Notes: a model not told the origin generated them from the letters alone. 64,000 nt of DNA from Dietzia lutea (GCF_003096075.1 NZ_CP015449.1:1178001-1242000), one strand, 5' to 3'. Counted from the stretch's first letter, positions 39,801-47,002 are shown. Made by a program: numbers and translations.

Positions 39801-40246
39801 GCGTCGACGACGTGTTGGACGACCACCGGCACCTGGTGTGGCTGCGCGAGACCCTGCAGCTGGGCGGCGACCTGCCCCTCAAGGCCGGCCTGCTCACCTC
39901 GCTGGGCTTCGGGCACGTCTCCGGCCTCATCGCCGTGGTGCACCCGGAGGCCTACCACCGGGCCGTGGCCGCGGCGTACGGCGAGGACGAGGCCGAGCGC
40001 ATTCGCGAGGTCGGCCTGCGCCGCGAGCGCGAGGGCGCCCGCCGCCTGACCGACGCGATCTACGGTGGCGAGGCGCTCTACACCCGCCCCGAGGCCCGTC
40101 GCCTCGGTGAGGGCTCGGGCGACGAGCTCAAGGAGCGCGAGGCCGCGGTCCTGCTCGACCCGGCCGCCCGGGTCGACGCCGACGGCGTGCTGTCAGCCGG
40201 TGTCGCCGCGGAGGTCGCAGAGACCGCGGAGCGCTCCGGGCGGTGA
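30812..40246 (+). CDS. fas: type I fatty acid synthase
   Basis: The single-chain 3144-residue FAS-I of mycolic-acid bacteria. Domains in order: acetyltransferase (S155 in GHSQG); enoyl reductase (about 400-750, LLAGMTPTTVDPQIV and EGGRAGGHHSWED); dehydratase with MaoC-like DH (H1271 in GDHNPIHV, then VHGMWLS); malonyl/palmitoyl transferase (S1478 in GHSIGEY); an acidic/Pro-Ala linker (about 1770-1828); one ACP (about 1830-1900, GVSSRRNQLL); ketoreductase (about 2170, VVTGAGRGSIAAAV); ketosynthase (C2774, H2926, H2967). No phosphopantetheinyl transferase domain; that is acpS next door. The GTG at 30812 follows AAGGAG at 30798-30803; an in-frame ATG at 30779 is less likely. Confidence 0.97.
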   Translation: MTIDDRDLTPRPLETGFAARRAARALADELREGTAYALAFGGQGIAWRDALSDLIDGTGIGPELQDLVDASVALTEPVHDEIAVVRTHGFRPIEWANTTTGEDEDAADLPDDASLSAAAVSLPAVLLTQMGALRALAAEGFDVNDTAPAAVVGHSQGVLAVESVETFGSIDDRLLAVAELIGAAATLVGRRVGLFRRGQASPMVGVSGIDGEALRSLVDELFSDVDASIRPAVSIRNAQRRHVVVGRPDDLEDLRRHCADLEAESRRRREAKLTGGEVFAPVFDPLDVEVGFHHPAMAPAVEIVSRWARACELDVERAVHLARQVFIEPVDWVEEMAEALHSGAQWILDMGPGEALTRLNRSVVRGQGVGVVAAATRGGLRNLFTPGATPPIERPWTAFQPQLITLPDGSVHVETSFTRLTGRSPILLAGMTPTTVDPQIVAAAANAGHWAELAGGGQVSEAIFAENTRRLAELLEPGRSAQFNSLFLDPYLWKMQVGGKRLVQRARAAGIPFDGVIVTAGIPELDESVALIEELTEAGLRHVSFKPGTVAQIRQVVRIAAEVPHMPVIVQVEGGRAGGHHSWEDLDALLLSTYGELRERPNVVLCVGGGIGTPERAADYLTGSWANAHGYPAMPVDGILVGTAAMATLEATTSPQVKQLLVDTTGVDAWVGAGQAEGGMASGRSQLGADIHEIDNTAARTGRLLDEVAGDAEAVAARRDEIVAAINGTAKPYFGDLDSMTYEQWLRRFVELSLAPGADGSVARDDDAFDVGGDFAYAVADGTRSVWLDPTIRERFHRMVQRTEARLDAADSGRIHSAFPRVESMERPAEVIDALAARHAELASAVLHPADAAEFLDICRMPGKPVPFVPVVDADVRRWWRSDSLWQAHDPRYDADAVCVIPGTTAVAGITRVDEPVGELLDRFEAATADRVRGYMPATEAVSSRRRGVVTTATGPVADVLNSPDVTWAGRLVMNPVHRLGVLHAWEIDADGIGRHPVSGAVLTPDTDGQTVDLTLPIGPAEMTIAITVGDAVATGAAPVVTDDAAESAMRTLLATAAGVGRGGAGGTRIDALPEVTDGVATARFTFEPTLATDHTGVTAGSLPTSLMPSAGVPDALVGAAWPTVFAVLGQTRRPRGTGTVVEGLLDLVHLDHGIRMHAALPQETADLVVVARSGGVRDTDLGRVVEVSVEVAAEARDGSRTPLCTLSERFAIRGRTGGAEVGDPRPAGGALVTPSGGVAEPAETTRQQRVSATLTAPHDMTAFALVSGDHNPIHVSDTAAELAGLGGVIVHGMWLSAAAQHAVRASDGRTPALRIAGWTARMLAPVRPGDHITVRAVQTGRHAGGQVLEVTCTVDGATVMAATALTEAPRTVYAFPGQGIQAKGMGMEGRTRCPAAREIWDRADTHTREALGFSILALVRDNPTEVTVRGEVHRHPDGVLYLTQFTQVAMACLAVAQRAELEADGLLVDGAYFAGHSIGEYDALAAISGVLELEPLLEIVFQRGSTMHQLVPRDAQGRSDYRMAAIRPSQMGISDEDIAEWVADVARESGEFIEIVNYNLAGSQYALAGTVAGCAALEKAVNRELERSGGKNAFILVPGIDVPFHSTVLRGGVPDFRATLDALIPEDVDISVLVGRYIPNLVPRLFSLERDFVQEIADLVPAEALDDVLANWDAWAATPTRLGRLLLVELLAWQFASPVRWIETQELLFTPIERGGLGVEQFVEVGVANAPTVANLASKTLDLPTHRGPRAQVINVERDSATLYGTLPPSVEGDDDETDTDTGSASTPAAGQAAPTDPAPAVNTPGTAGADRSEPAAPAAAAPGAPRPDDLEFGAPAATRMLVALRTKVRPEQIAAGDSIETLCDGVSSRRNQLLLDLGTELSLGAIDGAAEADFPTLADQVSRLARGYAPFGPVLSDAVGEALRAVLGRTGKRPAYITERVTGAWELGAGWAHHVTAEIALGTRDGASIRGGDLATLDASGVKDVAGLDALIDAAVQAVGAAHGVSVAMPSSGAGGGGVVDSAALTEFADELTGRDGVLAEAARGLLTRLGHLEPEAVDLLADADPDSELADLVAAELGADWRRVVAPAFDAGRAVLLDDRWASAREDLARLWTASDLPADAAEAFRGAGEIVAEQARWWAARATDARRDALATAFREISEAAAEEFVGEYAGDVAVVTGAGRGSIAAAVTGRLLAGGATVVATTSSLDQGKLAFFKDLYRSHARGGAALWVLPANMTSYSDVDALVEWVGSEHAESAGGQTTVLKPALTPTLLFPFAAPRVQGSMADAGPRAETEMRVLLWSVEKLVAGLGAIGADTDVDSRLHVVLPGSPNRGIFGGDGAYGEAKAALDAMIAKWGSEKAWSQRVTFVHAIIGWVRGTGLMGHNDPLVEAVEAAGVSTWSTEGIAGELLRWCTPDFRSAAGDAPVTVDLTGGLGTADLDMAALAADRPTASATTSTEDAAGTIAALPSLPTVAADERPEWGEVTQELEDMVVIVGAGEVGPYGSARTRFEVETTGDLTAAGVVELAWSTGLITWEDSPRAGWTVTATGEAIDEADIAERFRDEVLARVGVRTYADDARAEMFDNSAPQLTSVFLPEDLSFVVDDEAQARAYLSDDPENTVVTQSEDGEWTVTRKAGTEIRVPRRTTLTRVVGGQIPTGFDPTAWGIPADMVSGIDRVAAWNLVATVDAFISSGFTPAEMLAHVHPADVANTQGTGMGGMTSMRSLYIDGILGRSRANDTLQEALPNVVAAHVMQSYVGGYGSMVHPVAACATTAVSVEEGFDKIRAGKAEFVVSGGFDDLSIEGIQGFADMSATADSAAMAAKGIDERYYSRANDRRRGGFVESAGGGTILLARGDVAARMGLPVLGVVGWAGSYADGAHTSIPAPGLGALGAGRGGKRSPLARGLAQLGLTADDVAVVSKHDTSTKANDPNESDLHERLAEAIGRSEGNPLFVVSQKTLTGHAKGGAAAFQLIGLTQMLRSGTIPPNRSLDCVDDVLDDHRHLVWLRETLQLGGDLPLKAGLLTSLGFGHVSGLIAVVHPEAYHRAVAAAYGEDEAERIREVGLRREREGARRLTDAIYGGEALYTRPEARRLGEGSGDELKEREAAVLLDPAARVDADGVLSAGVAAEVAETAERSGR

Positions 40247-40788
40247 CGACCGGGGTGAGAGGCGTCGGGGTCGACATCGTCGACCTCGGCGCCTTCGCCG
40301 CGTCTCTGGCCGAACCGGGGACGCGGCTCACGCGGGCGTTCTCGCCCACCGAGCGGAGGCAGTGTCGCGAACGCGCCGAGGCCCGCGGGGCCGACCGGGC
40401 GGACGGGTTCTCGTCGTCGTCGCCGTCGTCACCTACGTCAGCGTCGCCCGCGGCGTCGTCCCCGCCCGGGGCGGTGACACCTCGCCGCGACGAGGACCCG
40501 CTGGCCCGCCACCTCGCCGCCCGCTGGGCCGCGAAGGAGGCCGTCGTCAAGGCGTGGTCCGCGGCGCTGTACGGCGCGCCCCCGCCCATCGCGCCGGACC
40601 TACTGCGCTGGGCAGAGATCGAGACGGTGTGCGACGCCTGGGGCCGGCCGACGGTGCGGCTCGGGGGCGAGGTGGCTCGCCAGGTGGCCGCGACCCTCGG
40701 CGAGGACGTGCGCTGGAACGTCTCCCTCAGCCACGACGGCGGCTCCGCGATCGCGTTCGTCGTGCTCGAGGGGCCGCTGGGCGGGTAG
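40243..40788 (+). CDS. acpS: holo-ACP synthase (4'-phosphopantetheinyl transferase)
   Basis: Attaches phosphopantetheine to the ACP domain of Fas. The 181-residue protein has GVGVDIVDLGAFAASL with the metal-binding Asp, AARWAAKEAVVKAW with the catalytic Glu/Lys pair, and WNVSLSHDGGSAIAFVVL. It is about 45 residues longer than usual because of a Ser/Pro/Ala-rich insert (about residues 56-80) between the ERRQ helix and the AKE motif. It overlaps the fas stop by 4 nt (GTGA), so the enzyme and its target are co-translated. Confidence 0.94.
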   Translation: MTTGVRGVGVDIVDLGAFAASLAEPGTRLTRAFSPTERRQCRERAEARGADRADGFSSSSPSSPTSASPAASSPPGAVTPRRDEDPLARHLAARWAAKEAVVKAWSAALYGAPPPIAPDLLRWAEIETVCDAWGRPTVRLGGEVARQVAATLGEDVRWNVSLSHDGGSAIAFVVLEGPLGG

Positions 40789-40849
40789 GCGCGCCGCGGC
40801 GGGGCGGCCTGGCGGCGGGGCGTGGCGACGGGGGAGCGGCGAGGCCGCC

Positions 40850-41596
40850 TCAGTCGGCCTGGGCCTCCTTCTCCGCCAGCCACAGGTAGGCGGTGAGCAT
40901 CCGCTTGAGCTCGGTGACGGTCGCGTCGTGCATGTCCTCGCCGCCGGCCGAGCCGCCGGTGTCGCCCGCCTCGCCGCCGGGCACCGGGCCGGCGCTGACC
41001 GAGAAGTTCAGCATCGAGTAGGCCACGTGCACCAACACCTCGGCCATGAACGCGCGACGCTCCCGCTCGGTGGCGGGCATGAGCGGCGCGAGGACGCTGG
41101 CGATCATCCGGGCGATCTCCCGCTCGTTCACCGCGGCCGTGGCCCGCGTGGCGGGGGTGGCCTGGGTGGCCAACCAGACCGCGCGCCGCGACGGATCCCG
41201 GAGCCACAGGTCGGCCAGGTGGTCGAGGAAGTCGTTGAGCAGCTCCGGCCAGTCCAGCGCGGGGATCTTCTGCGCGAAGCGCTCGACCTCCTCGATCACG
41301 CCGTGCGCGTCCTGGCGGTCGAGCTCGCACACCAGGACGTACTTGTTGGCGAAGAACTGGTACAGCGTCCCGATGGGCACGCCCGCGCGCGACGCCACCT
41401 CCTCGCAGGTGAACGAGTCGAAGCCCACCTCGACCAACACTTCCCGGGCCGACGACAGGAGCGCCTGGAACTTCCGGCGGCTGCGTTCCTGGATCGGCCG
41501 GCGGCGCGGGACGAGGATGTTCGGTTCGTCCTGGACGGCCTCGTCGGTGGTATCCCGTGACGGCTCGTGGGCGCGCTCGGACGATTCGGTCGGCAT
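40850..41596 (-). CDS. TetR-family transcriptional regulator
   Basis: A 248-residue repressor-type protein. A long polar N-terminal tail precedes the helix-turn-helix SFTCEEVASRAGVPIGTLYQFFANKYVLV (about 60-90), followed by a helical ligand-binding domain and a Gly/Glu-rich insert near residues 205-222. It lies 7 nt after bcp and converges on fas-acpS. It does not resemble FasR as I recall it, so control of fas is possible but not shown. Confidence 0.88.
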   Translation of the reverse strand: MPTESSERAHEPSRDTTDEAVQDEPNILVPRRRPIQERSRRKFQALLSSAREVLVEVGFDSFTCEEVASRAGVPIGTLYQFFANKYVLVCELDRQDAHGVIEEVERFAQKIPALDWPELLNDFLDHLADLWLRDPSRRAVWLATQATPATRATAAVNEREIARMIASVLAPLMPATERERRAFMAEVLVHVAYSMLNFSVSAGPVPGGEAGDTGGSAGGEDMHDATVTELKRMLTAYLWLAEKEAQAD

Positions 41597-41603
41597 GGGT
41601 GGG

Positions 41604-42110
41604 TCAGCCCTCCGCCGGCTGCGGCTCGGGGAGCTCGACGCCGAGCAGCTTGGCGATCATCGCCACGTGCCCCTTCGCGCGGACGTTGTACCGAGCCATC
41701 GAGATGGTGCCGTCGGACTCCACGACGAAGGTCGAACGGATCACGCCCATGACGGTCCTGCCGTAGTTCTTCTTCTCGCCGAAAGCGCCCCACTCGGTGA
41801 GCATCGTCTTGTCGGGATCGGACAGGAGCGGGAACGTGATGTCGTGCTTGTCCCGGAACCGGGCCAGCTTCTCGGGCGCGTCGGGGGAGACGCCGACGAC
41901 GCCCATGCCCGCGTCCCGCAGCTGCTGGAGGGCGTTCTCGAAGTCCACGGTCTCGGTCGTGCACCCCGGCGTCATGGCCGCGGGGTAGACGTAGACGAGC
42001 ACCTTCCCGTGCTCCGCGAGGAGATCCTGCAGCGACGTGGGCGTGCCGTCGGCGTCGGGGAGGGTGAACGCGGGGGCCGGCTGGCCCACCTCGAGCCGTG
42101 GTGTGGTCAC
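41604..42110 (-). CDS. bcp: thioredoxin-dependent peroxiredoxin (BCP/PrxQ)
   Basis: Reduces hydrogen peroxide and organic hydroperoxides. The 168-residue protein has P43-A-A-M-T47-P-G-C50, the peroxidatic motif, in VYVYPAAMTPGCTTE. The second cysteine common five residues later in BCP proteins is absent (TTETVDF), so it acts as a 1-Cys type. An AGGAGC ribosome-binding site precedes the GTG. The order fas-acpS-x-bcp-DUF3618-ldt is also known in M. tuberculosis. Confidence 0.93.
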   Translation of the reverse strand: MTTPRLEVGQPAPAFTLPDADGTPTSLQDLLAEHGKVLVYVYPAAMTPGCTTETVDFENALQQLRDAGMGVVGVSPDAPEKLARFRDKHDITFPLLSDPDKTMLTEWGAFGEKKNYGRTVMGVIRSTFVVESDGTISMARYNVRAKGHVAMIAKLLGVELPEPQPAEG

Positions 42111-42258
42111 CGGTGCTCCTGGGGTCGAGTCGGGGCGTCGGACCCTCCCAACCTATCCGATGCACCGGCGCTCGGGCGCGGATCGAGTCGGTGTGCAGTA
42201 GCGTGGGCGTGGTCAAGACCCGCGGGGCGCCCGCGGACGAGCGATCGACGGAGGTCTC

Positions 42259-42534
42259 GTGTCCAGGAGTTACGACAGCATCGAGGGCGATATCGCCAAG
42301 GCGCGTGACGATCTCGCGACGACCTTGGACGAGATCATCGACCGGGTCAATCCCAAGAACCTCGCGACCGAGGGCAAGGAGCGCGCCACCGCGGCCCTCC
42401 GGGATCCGCGCGTTCTGGCGGTGCTCGGCGGGATCGCCGCCCTGGTCGTCGGCGGGATCACGGTGTCCATGGCCAACAAGCGCAAGGAACGGCAGCGCAT
42501 CGAGGCGTACCTGGCGGCCCGCCGGGCCCTCTGA
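42259..42534 (+). CDS. DUF3618 domain membrane protein
   Basis: A 91-residue protein with an amphipathic N-terminal helix (YDSIEGDIAKARDDLATTLDEIIDRVNPKNL), one membrane helix (VLAVLGGIAALVVGGITVSMA) and a basic tail. The pattern is that of DUF3618 proteins such as Rv2520c; function unknown. A GGAGGTC ribosome-binding site precedes the GTG. Confidence 0.9.
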   Translation: MSRSYDSIEGDIAKARDDLATTLDEIIDRVNPKNLATEGKERATAALRDPRVLAVLGGIAALVVGGITVSMANKRKERQRIEAYLAARRAL

Positions 42535-42607
42535 GCCCGCCGCCGCCCGTCACGGGCCCCGAGCTGGTCCGGTCGGGTCCGGCCTCGGACCCGGACTCGG
42601 GCTCATC

Positions 42608-42662
42608 GAAAAGAGCGTTTCGCACACTCCCACTCGGGCGATGTGTGCGGAACGCTCTTTTG
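42608..42662. repeat. dispersed palindromic element, copy 1
   Basis: A near-perfect 19-bp inverted repeat (42609-42627 with 42643-42661) surrounds the loop TCCCACTCGGGCGAT. A second copy at 52257-52313 in reverse orientation shares arms and loop. Both lie between a plus-strand gene end and the 3' end of a minus-strand tRNA, so they may end transcription on both strands, but the conserved loop suggests a repeated extragenic palindrome. Confidence 0.8.
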
Positions 42663-42706
42663 GTTGTTGAGCGGGCACCCGCTTGGCCCGGCGGCCCGCG
42701 CACACG

Positions 42707-42738
42707 AAAAAGCCCCGGGTCGTGAAACCCGGGGCTTT
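42707..42738 (-). terminator. rho-independent terminator of tRNA-Lys
   Basis: 12-bp stem AAAGCCCCGGGT (42709-42720) with ACCCGGGGCTTT (42727-42738). On the minus strand the stem is followed by a run of T, 8 nt after the tRNA. Confidence 0.88.
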
Positions 42739-42745
42739 CGCTCTG

Positions 42746-42818
<73 letters not shown>

Positions 42819-43053
42819 TTGTCCTGCTGGCCTCGCGGCCTTGCTTGGTGCGAGAGAAACAGTAACAGCCGCGCGCCCGGATCACGAAATCGCCTGGTCA
42901 GCGTTCGGGTTGGCGTCCAACTCGCGGGGTCCGTGATGTGACACCCTCCGGTGTTTCGATATGGAGTGCAGGCAGCCCGGCAGGCATACTGGTGTAGACA
43001 TCCCCCGGTCGTGGCCGCGACCGGGCGGAAGAGAGAGTTGGAAGGGGCCATCA

Positions 43054-44304
43054 GTGAACCTGCGCACAACGGATCGGACGGCGCGGAGAGCGACCGGGGC
43101 CCGGTCGAAGGCCCGTCTCGGTCTGGCCGCCTTGTTCACCGGCGCACTGGTCCTCACCGGCTGCACCATCGGCGATGGCACGGCGGAGGACACCCCGGTG
43201 GCCGAGGCGCCGGCGGACCCCGCCGCGGTGATCGACCTGTCGGTCGCGGACGGCGCCACCGACGCGAACCCCGCCGAGCCGATCGTGCTCACCGCCGAGC
43301 CGATCGTGCTCACCGCCGAGGACGGCAAGCTCGACTCCGTCGTGGTGCGCAACCCGGAGGGCGTGCAGGTGCGGGGCGAGTTCAACCCGGAGTTCACCGA
43401 GTGGCGCGCGACCGAGGAGCTCGGTTACGGCCGGCAGTATACGGTCGAGTCCACGGCCACTGACGAGGCCGGGCTCGTGACGCGCAAGAACGCCACGTTC
43501 ACCACGCTGACGCCCAACATCATGACGGCCGCCTACCTGACCACGGGTGAGGGCTCCGTGGTGGGGATCGGCCAGCCCGTCGCGGTGATGTTCGACGAGC
43601 CCATCGCGGACCGTCGCGCGGCGCAGGAGAACATTCACATCACCACCGAGCCCGCGGTGGAGGGCGCCTTCTACTGGGTCTCCGACCAGGAGGTCCGCTG
43701 GCGGCCCGCCGAGTACTGGGCACCCGGTACCAAGATCGATGTCCACGTGGACATCTACGGCGAGGACCTCGGCGGCGGGATGTACGGACAGCAGGATGCC
43801 CACAGCAACTTCGAGATCGGCGACGCCGTGATCTCCCGCGTGGACGACTCGACCAAGATGATCACCGTCGAGCGCAACGGCGAGGTCATCAAGACGATGC
43901 CCACCTCGATGGGTAAGGACGCCACCCCGACGCCCAACGGCACTTACGTCATCGGAGAGAAGCACGCCTCGATGATCATGGATTCCTCGACCTACGGCGT
44001 GGCAGTGGACTCGGCGGAGGGCTACCGCACGCCGGTGCAGTACGCCACGCGGATGTCGTACAGCGGGATCTTCGTCCACGCCGCGCCGTGGTCGGTGTGG
44101 GCTCAGGGCAGCCAGAACACGAGCCACGGCTGCCTCAACGTCACCACGGCGGACGCCAAGTGGTTCTACGACAACGCCAAGCGCGGTGACATCTTCGAGG
44201 TCACCGGAACCGTCGGCGACACGTTGCCCGGCTGGGACGGTCTCGGCGACTGGAACGTGCCGTGGGAGACCTGGAAGGCCGGCAACGCCGACCGGGGCGC
44301 CTGA
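43054..44304 (+). CDS. L,D-transpeptidase lipoprotein (LdtB/LdtMt2 type)
   Basis: Forms 3-3 cross-links in peptidoglycan. The 416-residue protein has a lipobox at C37 (LVLTGC), an immunoglobulin-like domain region (about 75-280) and a YkuD domain with H342 in FVHAAPW and the catalytic H358-G-C360 in SHGCLNV. Position beside DUF3618-bcp-fas matches Rv2518c. The GTG at 43054 follows GGAAGGGG. An 8-bp hairpin (43004-43011 with 43018-43025) sits in the leader. A duplicated heptapeptide AEPIVLT lies after the lipobox. Confidence 0.94.
   Translation: MNLRTTDRTARRATGARSKARLGLAALFTGALVLTGCTIGDGTAEDTPVAEAPADPAAVIDLSVADGATDANPAEPIVLTAEPIVLTAEDGKLDSVVVRNPEGVQVRGEFNPEFTEWRATEELGYGRQYTVESTATDEAGLVTRKNATFTTLTPNIMTAAYLTTGEGSVVGIGQPVAVMFDEPIADRRAAQENIHITTEPAVEGAFYWVSDQEVRWRPAEYWAPGTKIDVHVDIYGEDLGGGMYGQQDAHSNFEIGDAVISRVDDSTKMITVERNGEVIKTMPTSMGKDATPTPNGTYVIGEKHASMIMDSSTYGVAVDSAEGYRTPVQYATRMSYSGIFVHAAPWSVWAQGSQNTSHGCLNVTTADAKWFYDNAKRGDIFEVTGTVGDTLPGWDGLGDWNVPWETWKAGNADRGA
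43273..43314. repeat. 21-bp tandem duplication within ldt
   Basis: Two identical 21-bp units (43273-43293, 43294-43314) encode the peptide AEPIVLT twice, followed by a partial third unit. Confidence 0.92.
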
Positions 44305-44307
44305 CCC

Positions 44308-44589
44308 GTGGACTCATCCCGGCTGGGCGTGTGGATCGCCATCGGGTTGAGTCTGGGCGTGGCGTTCGGCGCCGCGCTCGGCAACATCGGTCTCGGCGTG
44401 GCCCTGGGGCCGGCCATCGGTATCGCGATCTGGGCGGTGGAGTCCGCCAGCCGCGGGGCCGCGAGCCCCGAAGGCTGCGACCACACCGCCGATGACCGCG
44501 ACGCCGACGACCGCGCCGCTGGGAGCGGCGAGGACGGCGTCGAGGGCGATGGACCCGACGGCGAGCCGCCGCGCCGCGGAGGTGCCTAG
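44308..44589 (+). CDS. small glycine-rich membrane protein
   Basis: A 93-residue protein with two short hydrophobic helices rich in glycine zippers (LGVWIAIGLSLGVAFGAALG and GVALGPAIGIAIWAV) and a very acidic C-terminal tail. It starts 3 nt after the ldt stop, so it is probably in the same operon. No family recognised. Its stop overlaps the 3' end of the converging antiporter gene by 4 nt. Confidence 0.7.
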   Translation: MDSSRLGVWIAIGLSLGVAFGAALGNIGLGVALGPAIGIAIWAVESASRGAASPEGCDHTADDRDADDRAAGSGEDGVEGDGPDGEPPRRGGA

Positions 44590-45833
44590 GACGACGACGG
44601 GAACGACGACGAGGTCGTCTTCTGCTCGCGCTCGGCGGCGGCCCGGAACAGCGCGCGGCCGGGTGCGGCGGTGATGCCGTGCGCCACGGTGCTCGCCACC
44701 ACGACCAGGGTGCCCGCGCCGAGGAGGACCGGATCCGCACCGGCCCGCGAGGCTTCCTCGGTCAGGTAGAACACCGCGGCGACGCCGACGGGGCCGAACC
44801 AGCCGAGGTAGGCGGCGCCACGCACCTTCAGCCCGAGCGGCTTCATCACAGCGAACAGCAGTGGTGGGCGACGCAGCAGCAGGACGCCGGCCGTGAGCCA
44901 CACGGCGCCCCAGCTGAGCTGTCCCCACTGCTCCCACGGGATCATCGCGCCCAGTGCGAGGAAGAACGGCAGGACGGCGAACTGGTTGACGGCCTCGTCG
45001 ATCTCCACCTCCGTCTTGCGTTCGCCACCGGAGCTTGCGAGATTGAACGCCAGTCCGGCGACGAAGGACGCGAACACCCCGTTGGCCTCGATCAGCCCCG
45101 ACACGCCGAGGACGAGGATCGCCAGCAGCAGGGTGTACATGAGCATGGCCCCTTTCTCGGTGTCGTGGTGCCGTTCCGAGACGTGGAGAGCCTTGGCGGC
45201 GGCGACTCCTCCGACGGCGCCCACCACGAGGGCGGCTCCGATCTGCCAGAGGGCTTCCGTCGCGGCCTGCCCGGCGGTGAGTGGAGTGGCCACGGCGAGC
45301 GCGACCAGGACGAGCGGCAGCGCGAGGCCGTCGTTCGCCCCGGATTCCAGTGACAGCAGTTGGCGGTCGTGCTCGGGCAGATCCTCCTCGGCGGCGTCGC
45401 CGGTCACCGCCGCCGACGCGAGGACGGGGTCGGTGGGGCAGATGGCGGTGCCGAACAGCAGAGCGAGGGCGAACGGGATGCCCAGTGCCCACATGGCCAG
45501 GCCCGTCGACACCAGCGCCATCGCGGGAAGGACCACCACCAGCAGGAGCGCCAGGCGCCGCCAGTGCTCGCGGATGGCGGAGAACGGGTAGCGCAGGGCC
45601 ACGCCCATCACGGAGACGGCGAGGAGGATCTCCGCTCCGCTGTGGAGGGTCGACGGCTCGGCGAGGATGTCGGGAACGTCCAATACACCGAGGACAGCGG
45701 GTCCCAGGACGACACCGCCGGCGAGTGCGATCAGCGGCTCGGACACCGGCCACCGGGTCATCCGCGCGGAGAGGGCGACGATCACCACCCCGAGAGCGCC
45801 CACGGCCGCGAGCAACAGATCGAGTGTGGGCAA
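44586..45833 (-). CDS. cation:proton antiporter (CPA1/NhaP-like)
   Basis: A membrane protein of 415 residues with about 11-12 helices. Typical CPA features are visible: GTAICPTDPVLASAAVTGD (ion-binding Asp) and LSLESGANDGLALPLVLVALA, plus FASFVAGLAFN. Exchange of sodium or potassium for protons is expected. The TTG at 45833 is chosen because AAGGAG lies 6 nt upstream; ATG starts at 45860, 45869 and beyond are open but lack a ribosome-binding site. The tail ends KTTSSSFPSSS. Confidence 0.87.
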   Translation of the reverse strand: MPTLDLLLAAVGALGVVIVALSARMTRWPVSEPLIALAGGVVLGPAVLGVLDVPDILAEPSTLHSGAEILLAVSVMGVALRYPFSAIREHWRRLALLLVVVLPAMALVSTGLAMWALGIPFALALLFGTAICPTDPVLASAAVTGDAAEEDLPEHDRQLLSLESGANDGLALPLVLVALAVATPLTAGQAATEALWQIGAALVVGAVGGVAAAKALHVSERHHDTEKGAMLMYTLLLAILVLGVSGLIEANGVFASFVAGLAFNLASSGGERKTEVEIDEAVNQFAVLPFFLALGAMIPWEQWGQLSWGAVWLTAGVLLLRRPPLLFAVMKPLGLKVRGAAYLGWFGPVGVAAVFYLTEEASRAGADPVLLGAGTLVVVASTVAHGITAAPGRALFRAAAEREQKTTSSSFPSSS

Positions 45834-46012
45834 TAGTCTCTCCTTGCGTCGGTCGGTCATCCGAACCATAGGAAACGCCGCCGGGGCGCGCATCCGCGGT
45901 CCGCGTCCGGACGCTCCACCGCGCCCTCGCACGCCTCCTCGCACGCGCCGACGTCCGCGTCCCTCGCCCGACCCTCGTCAGCGGTCTGCGGCGCGCGTGC
46001 GACAGTGACCCC

Positions 46013-47002
46013 ATGACCGCCGAACGCGAGATCACCCGACCCGTCGACCTGGCCCACGGCCGCAGGCTCAACCCGGACGCCGTGGGCTGGTCCCGGCGCC
46101 CCCTGCATCGCACTCACATCGCCGGCTGGGGGCGGACCAAGCGCTGGGAGTACTGGGGGATCGTCACCGACCGGTTCGTGGTCGGTCTGACGGTCGCCGG
46201 GCTTGACTATCTGGCCAACTGCGCGGTCTACGTGCTGGATCGGCACACGGGGCGGGAGGTGAGCCGCAGCGGTATCAGGCCGCTCCACAGGCCGCGCTTC
46301 GGCGACGAGCCGGGGGACGGCTCCCTGCGCGCAACGGCCGGCGTGGGTGGGGGTCGGGTGTCCATCGAGGTCGACGACGACGAGGACGCCACCTTTATCC
46401 GTGTGCAGGCAGGGGATCTGCAGGTCAGAGCGCGGGTCGGCCGCCCGGTGCACGACAGCCTCGCGGTGCTGGTCCCGTGGAGTGAGCGGCGGTTCCAGTA
46501 CACCCTCAAGGATCTGGCCAATCCCGTCACCGGGTCGGTGACCGTCGACGGCACGACGCATGACCTCGGCGCCGGATGGGCGGTCCTCGACCGCGGGCGG
46601 GGCCGTTGGCGGTACGCGACCACCTGGAACTGGGGCGCGGGTAGCGGCGTGGTGGACGGCTCGACGCGGGCTGTCCAGGTGGGCGGCAAGTGGACCGACG
46701 GCACCGGATCTACCGAGAACGGGATCCTCGTCGACGGCCGGATGCACAAGATCGGCGACGACCTGCAGTGGACTTATGACCTGTCGGACCCGGCCGGGCC
46801 GTGGCGGGTGCGGGGTGAGCGGTTGGATGCCACGCTCACGCCGTTCCATATGCGCCGCGACATCACCGAACTCGGGGTGCTGGCGGTGAAGACCCATCAG
46901 GCGTTCGGCACGTGGCGCGGAACCGGAGTCCTGGACGACGGCACGGAGGTCTCGCTCGACGGGCTGGTGGGCTGGGCGGAGCAGGCCCGTAACCGCTGGT
47001 AG
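46013..47002 (+). CDS. DUF2804 domain protein
   Basis: A 329-residue, mostly beta-strand protein. The pattern RTHIAGWGRTKRWEYWGIVTDRFVVGLTV followed by CAVYVLDRHTG and a C-terminal half with WNWGAGSG, GGKWTDGTGSTENGILVDGRMHKI matches DUF2804, related in fold to lipocalin-like AttH domains. Function unknown. The ATG at 46013 lies 6 nt after GACAGT, a possible weak leaderless -10. Followed by a strong hairpin. Confidence 0.87.
   Translation: MTAEREITRPVDLAHGRRLNPDAVGWSRRPLHRTHIAGWGRTKRWEYWGIVTDRFVVGLTVAGLDYLANCAVYVLDRHTGREVSRSGIRPLHRPRFGDEPGDGSLRATAGVGGGRVSIEVDDDEDATFIRVQAGDLQVRARVGRPVHDSLAVLVPWSERRFQYTLKDLANPVTGSVTVDGTTHDLGAGWAVLDRGRGRWRYATTWNWGAGSGVVDGSTRAVQVGGKWTDGTGSTENGILVDGRMHKIGDDLQWTYDLSDPAGPWRVRGERLDATLTPFHMRRDITELGVLAVKTHQAFGTWRGTGVLDDGTEVSLDGLVGWAEQARNRW

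Noticed and set aside
40803-40849. Terminator between acpS and tetR
   Set aside because: An 8-bp GGCGGCCT/AGGCCGCC repeat exists but has a 31-nt loop and no T run.
45834-45944. Upstream starts for the antiporter
   Set aside because: The frame is open to 45944, but only the TTG at 45833 has a correctly placed AAGGAG, and the extra residues are basic and low-complexity.
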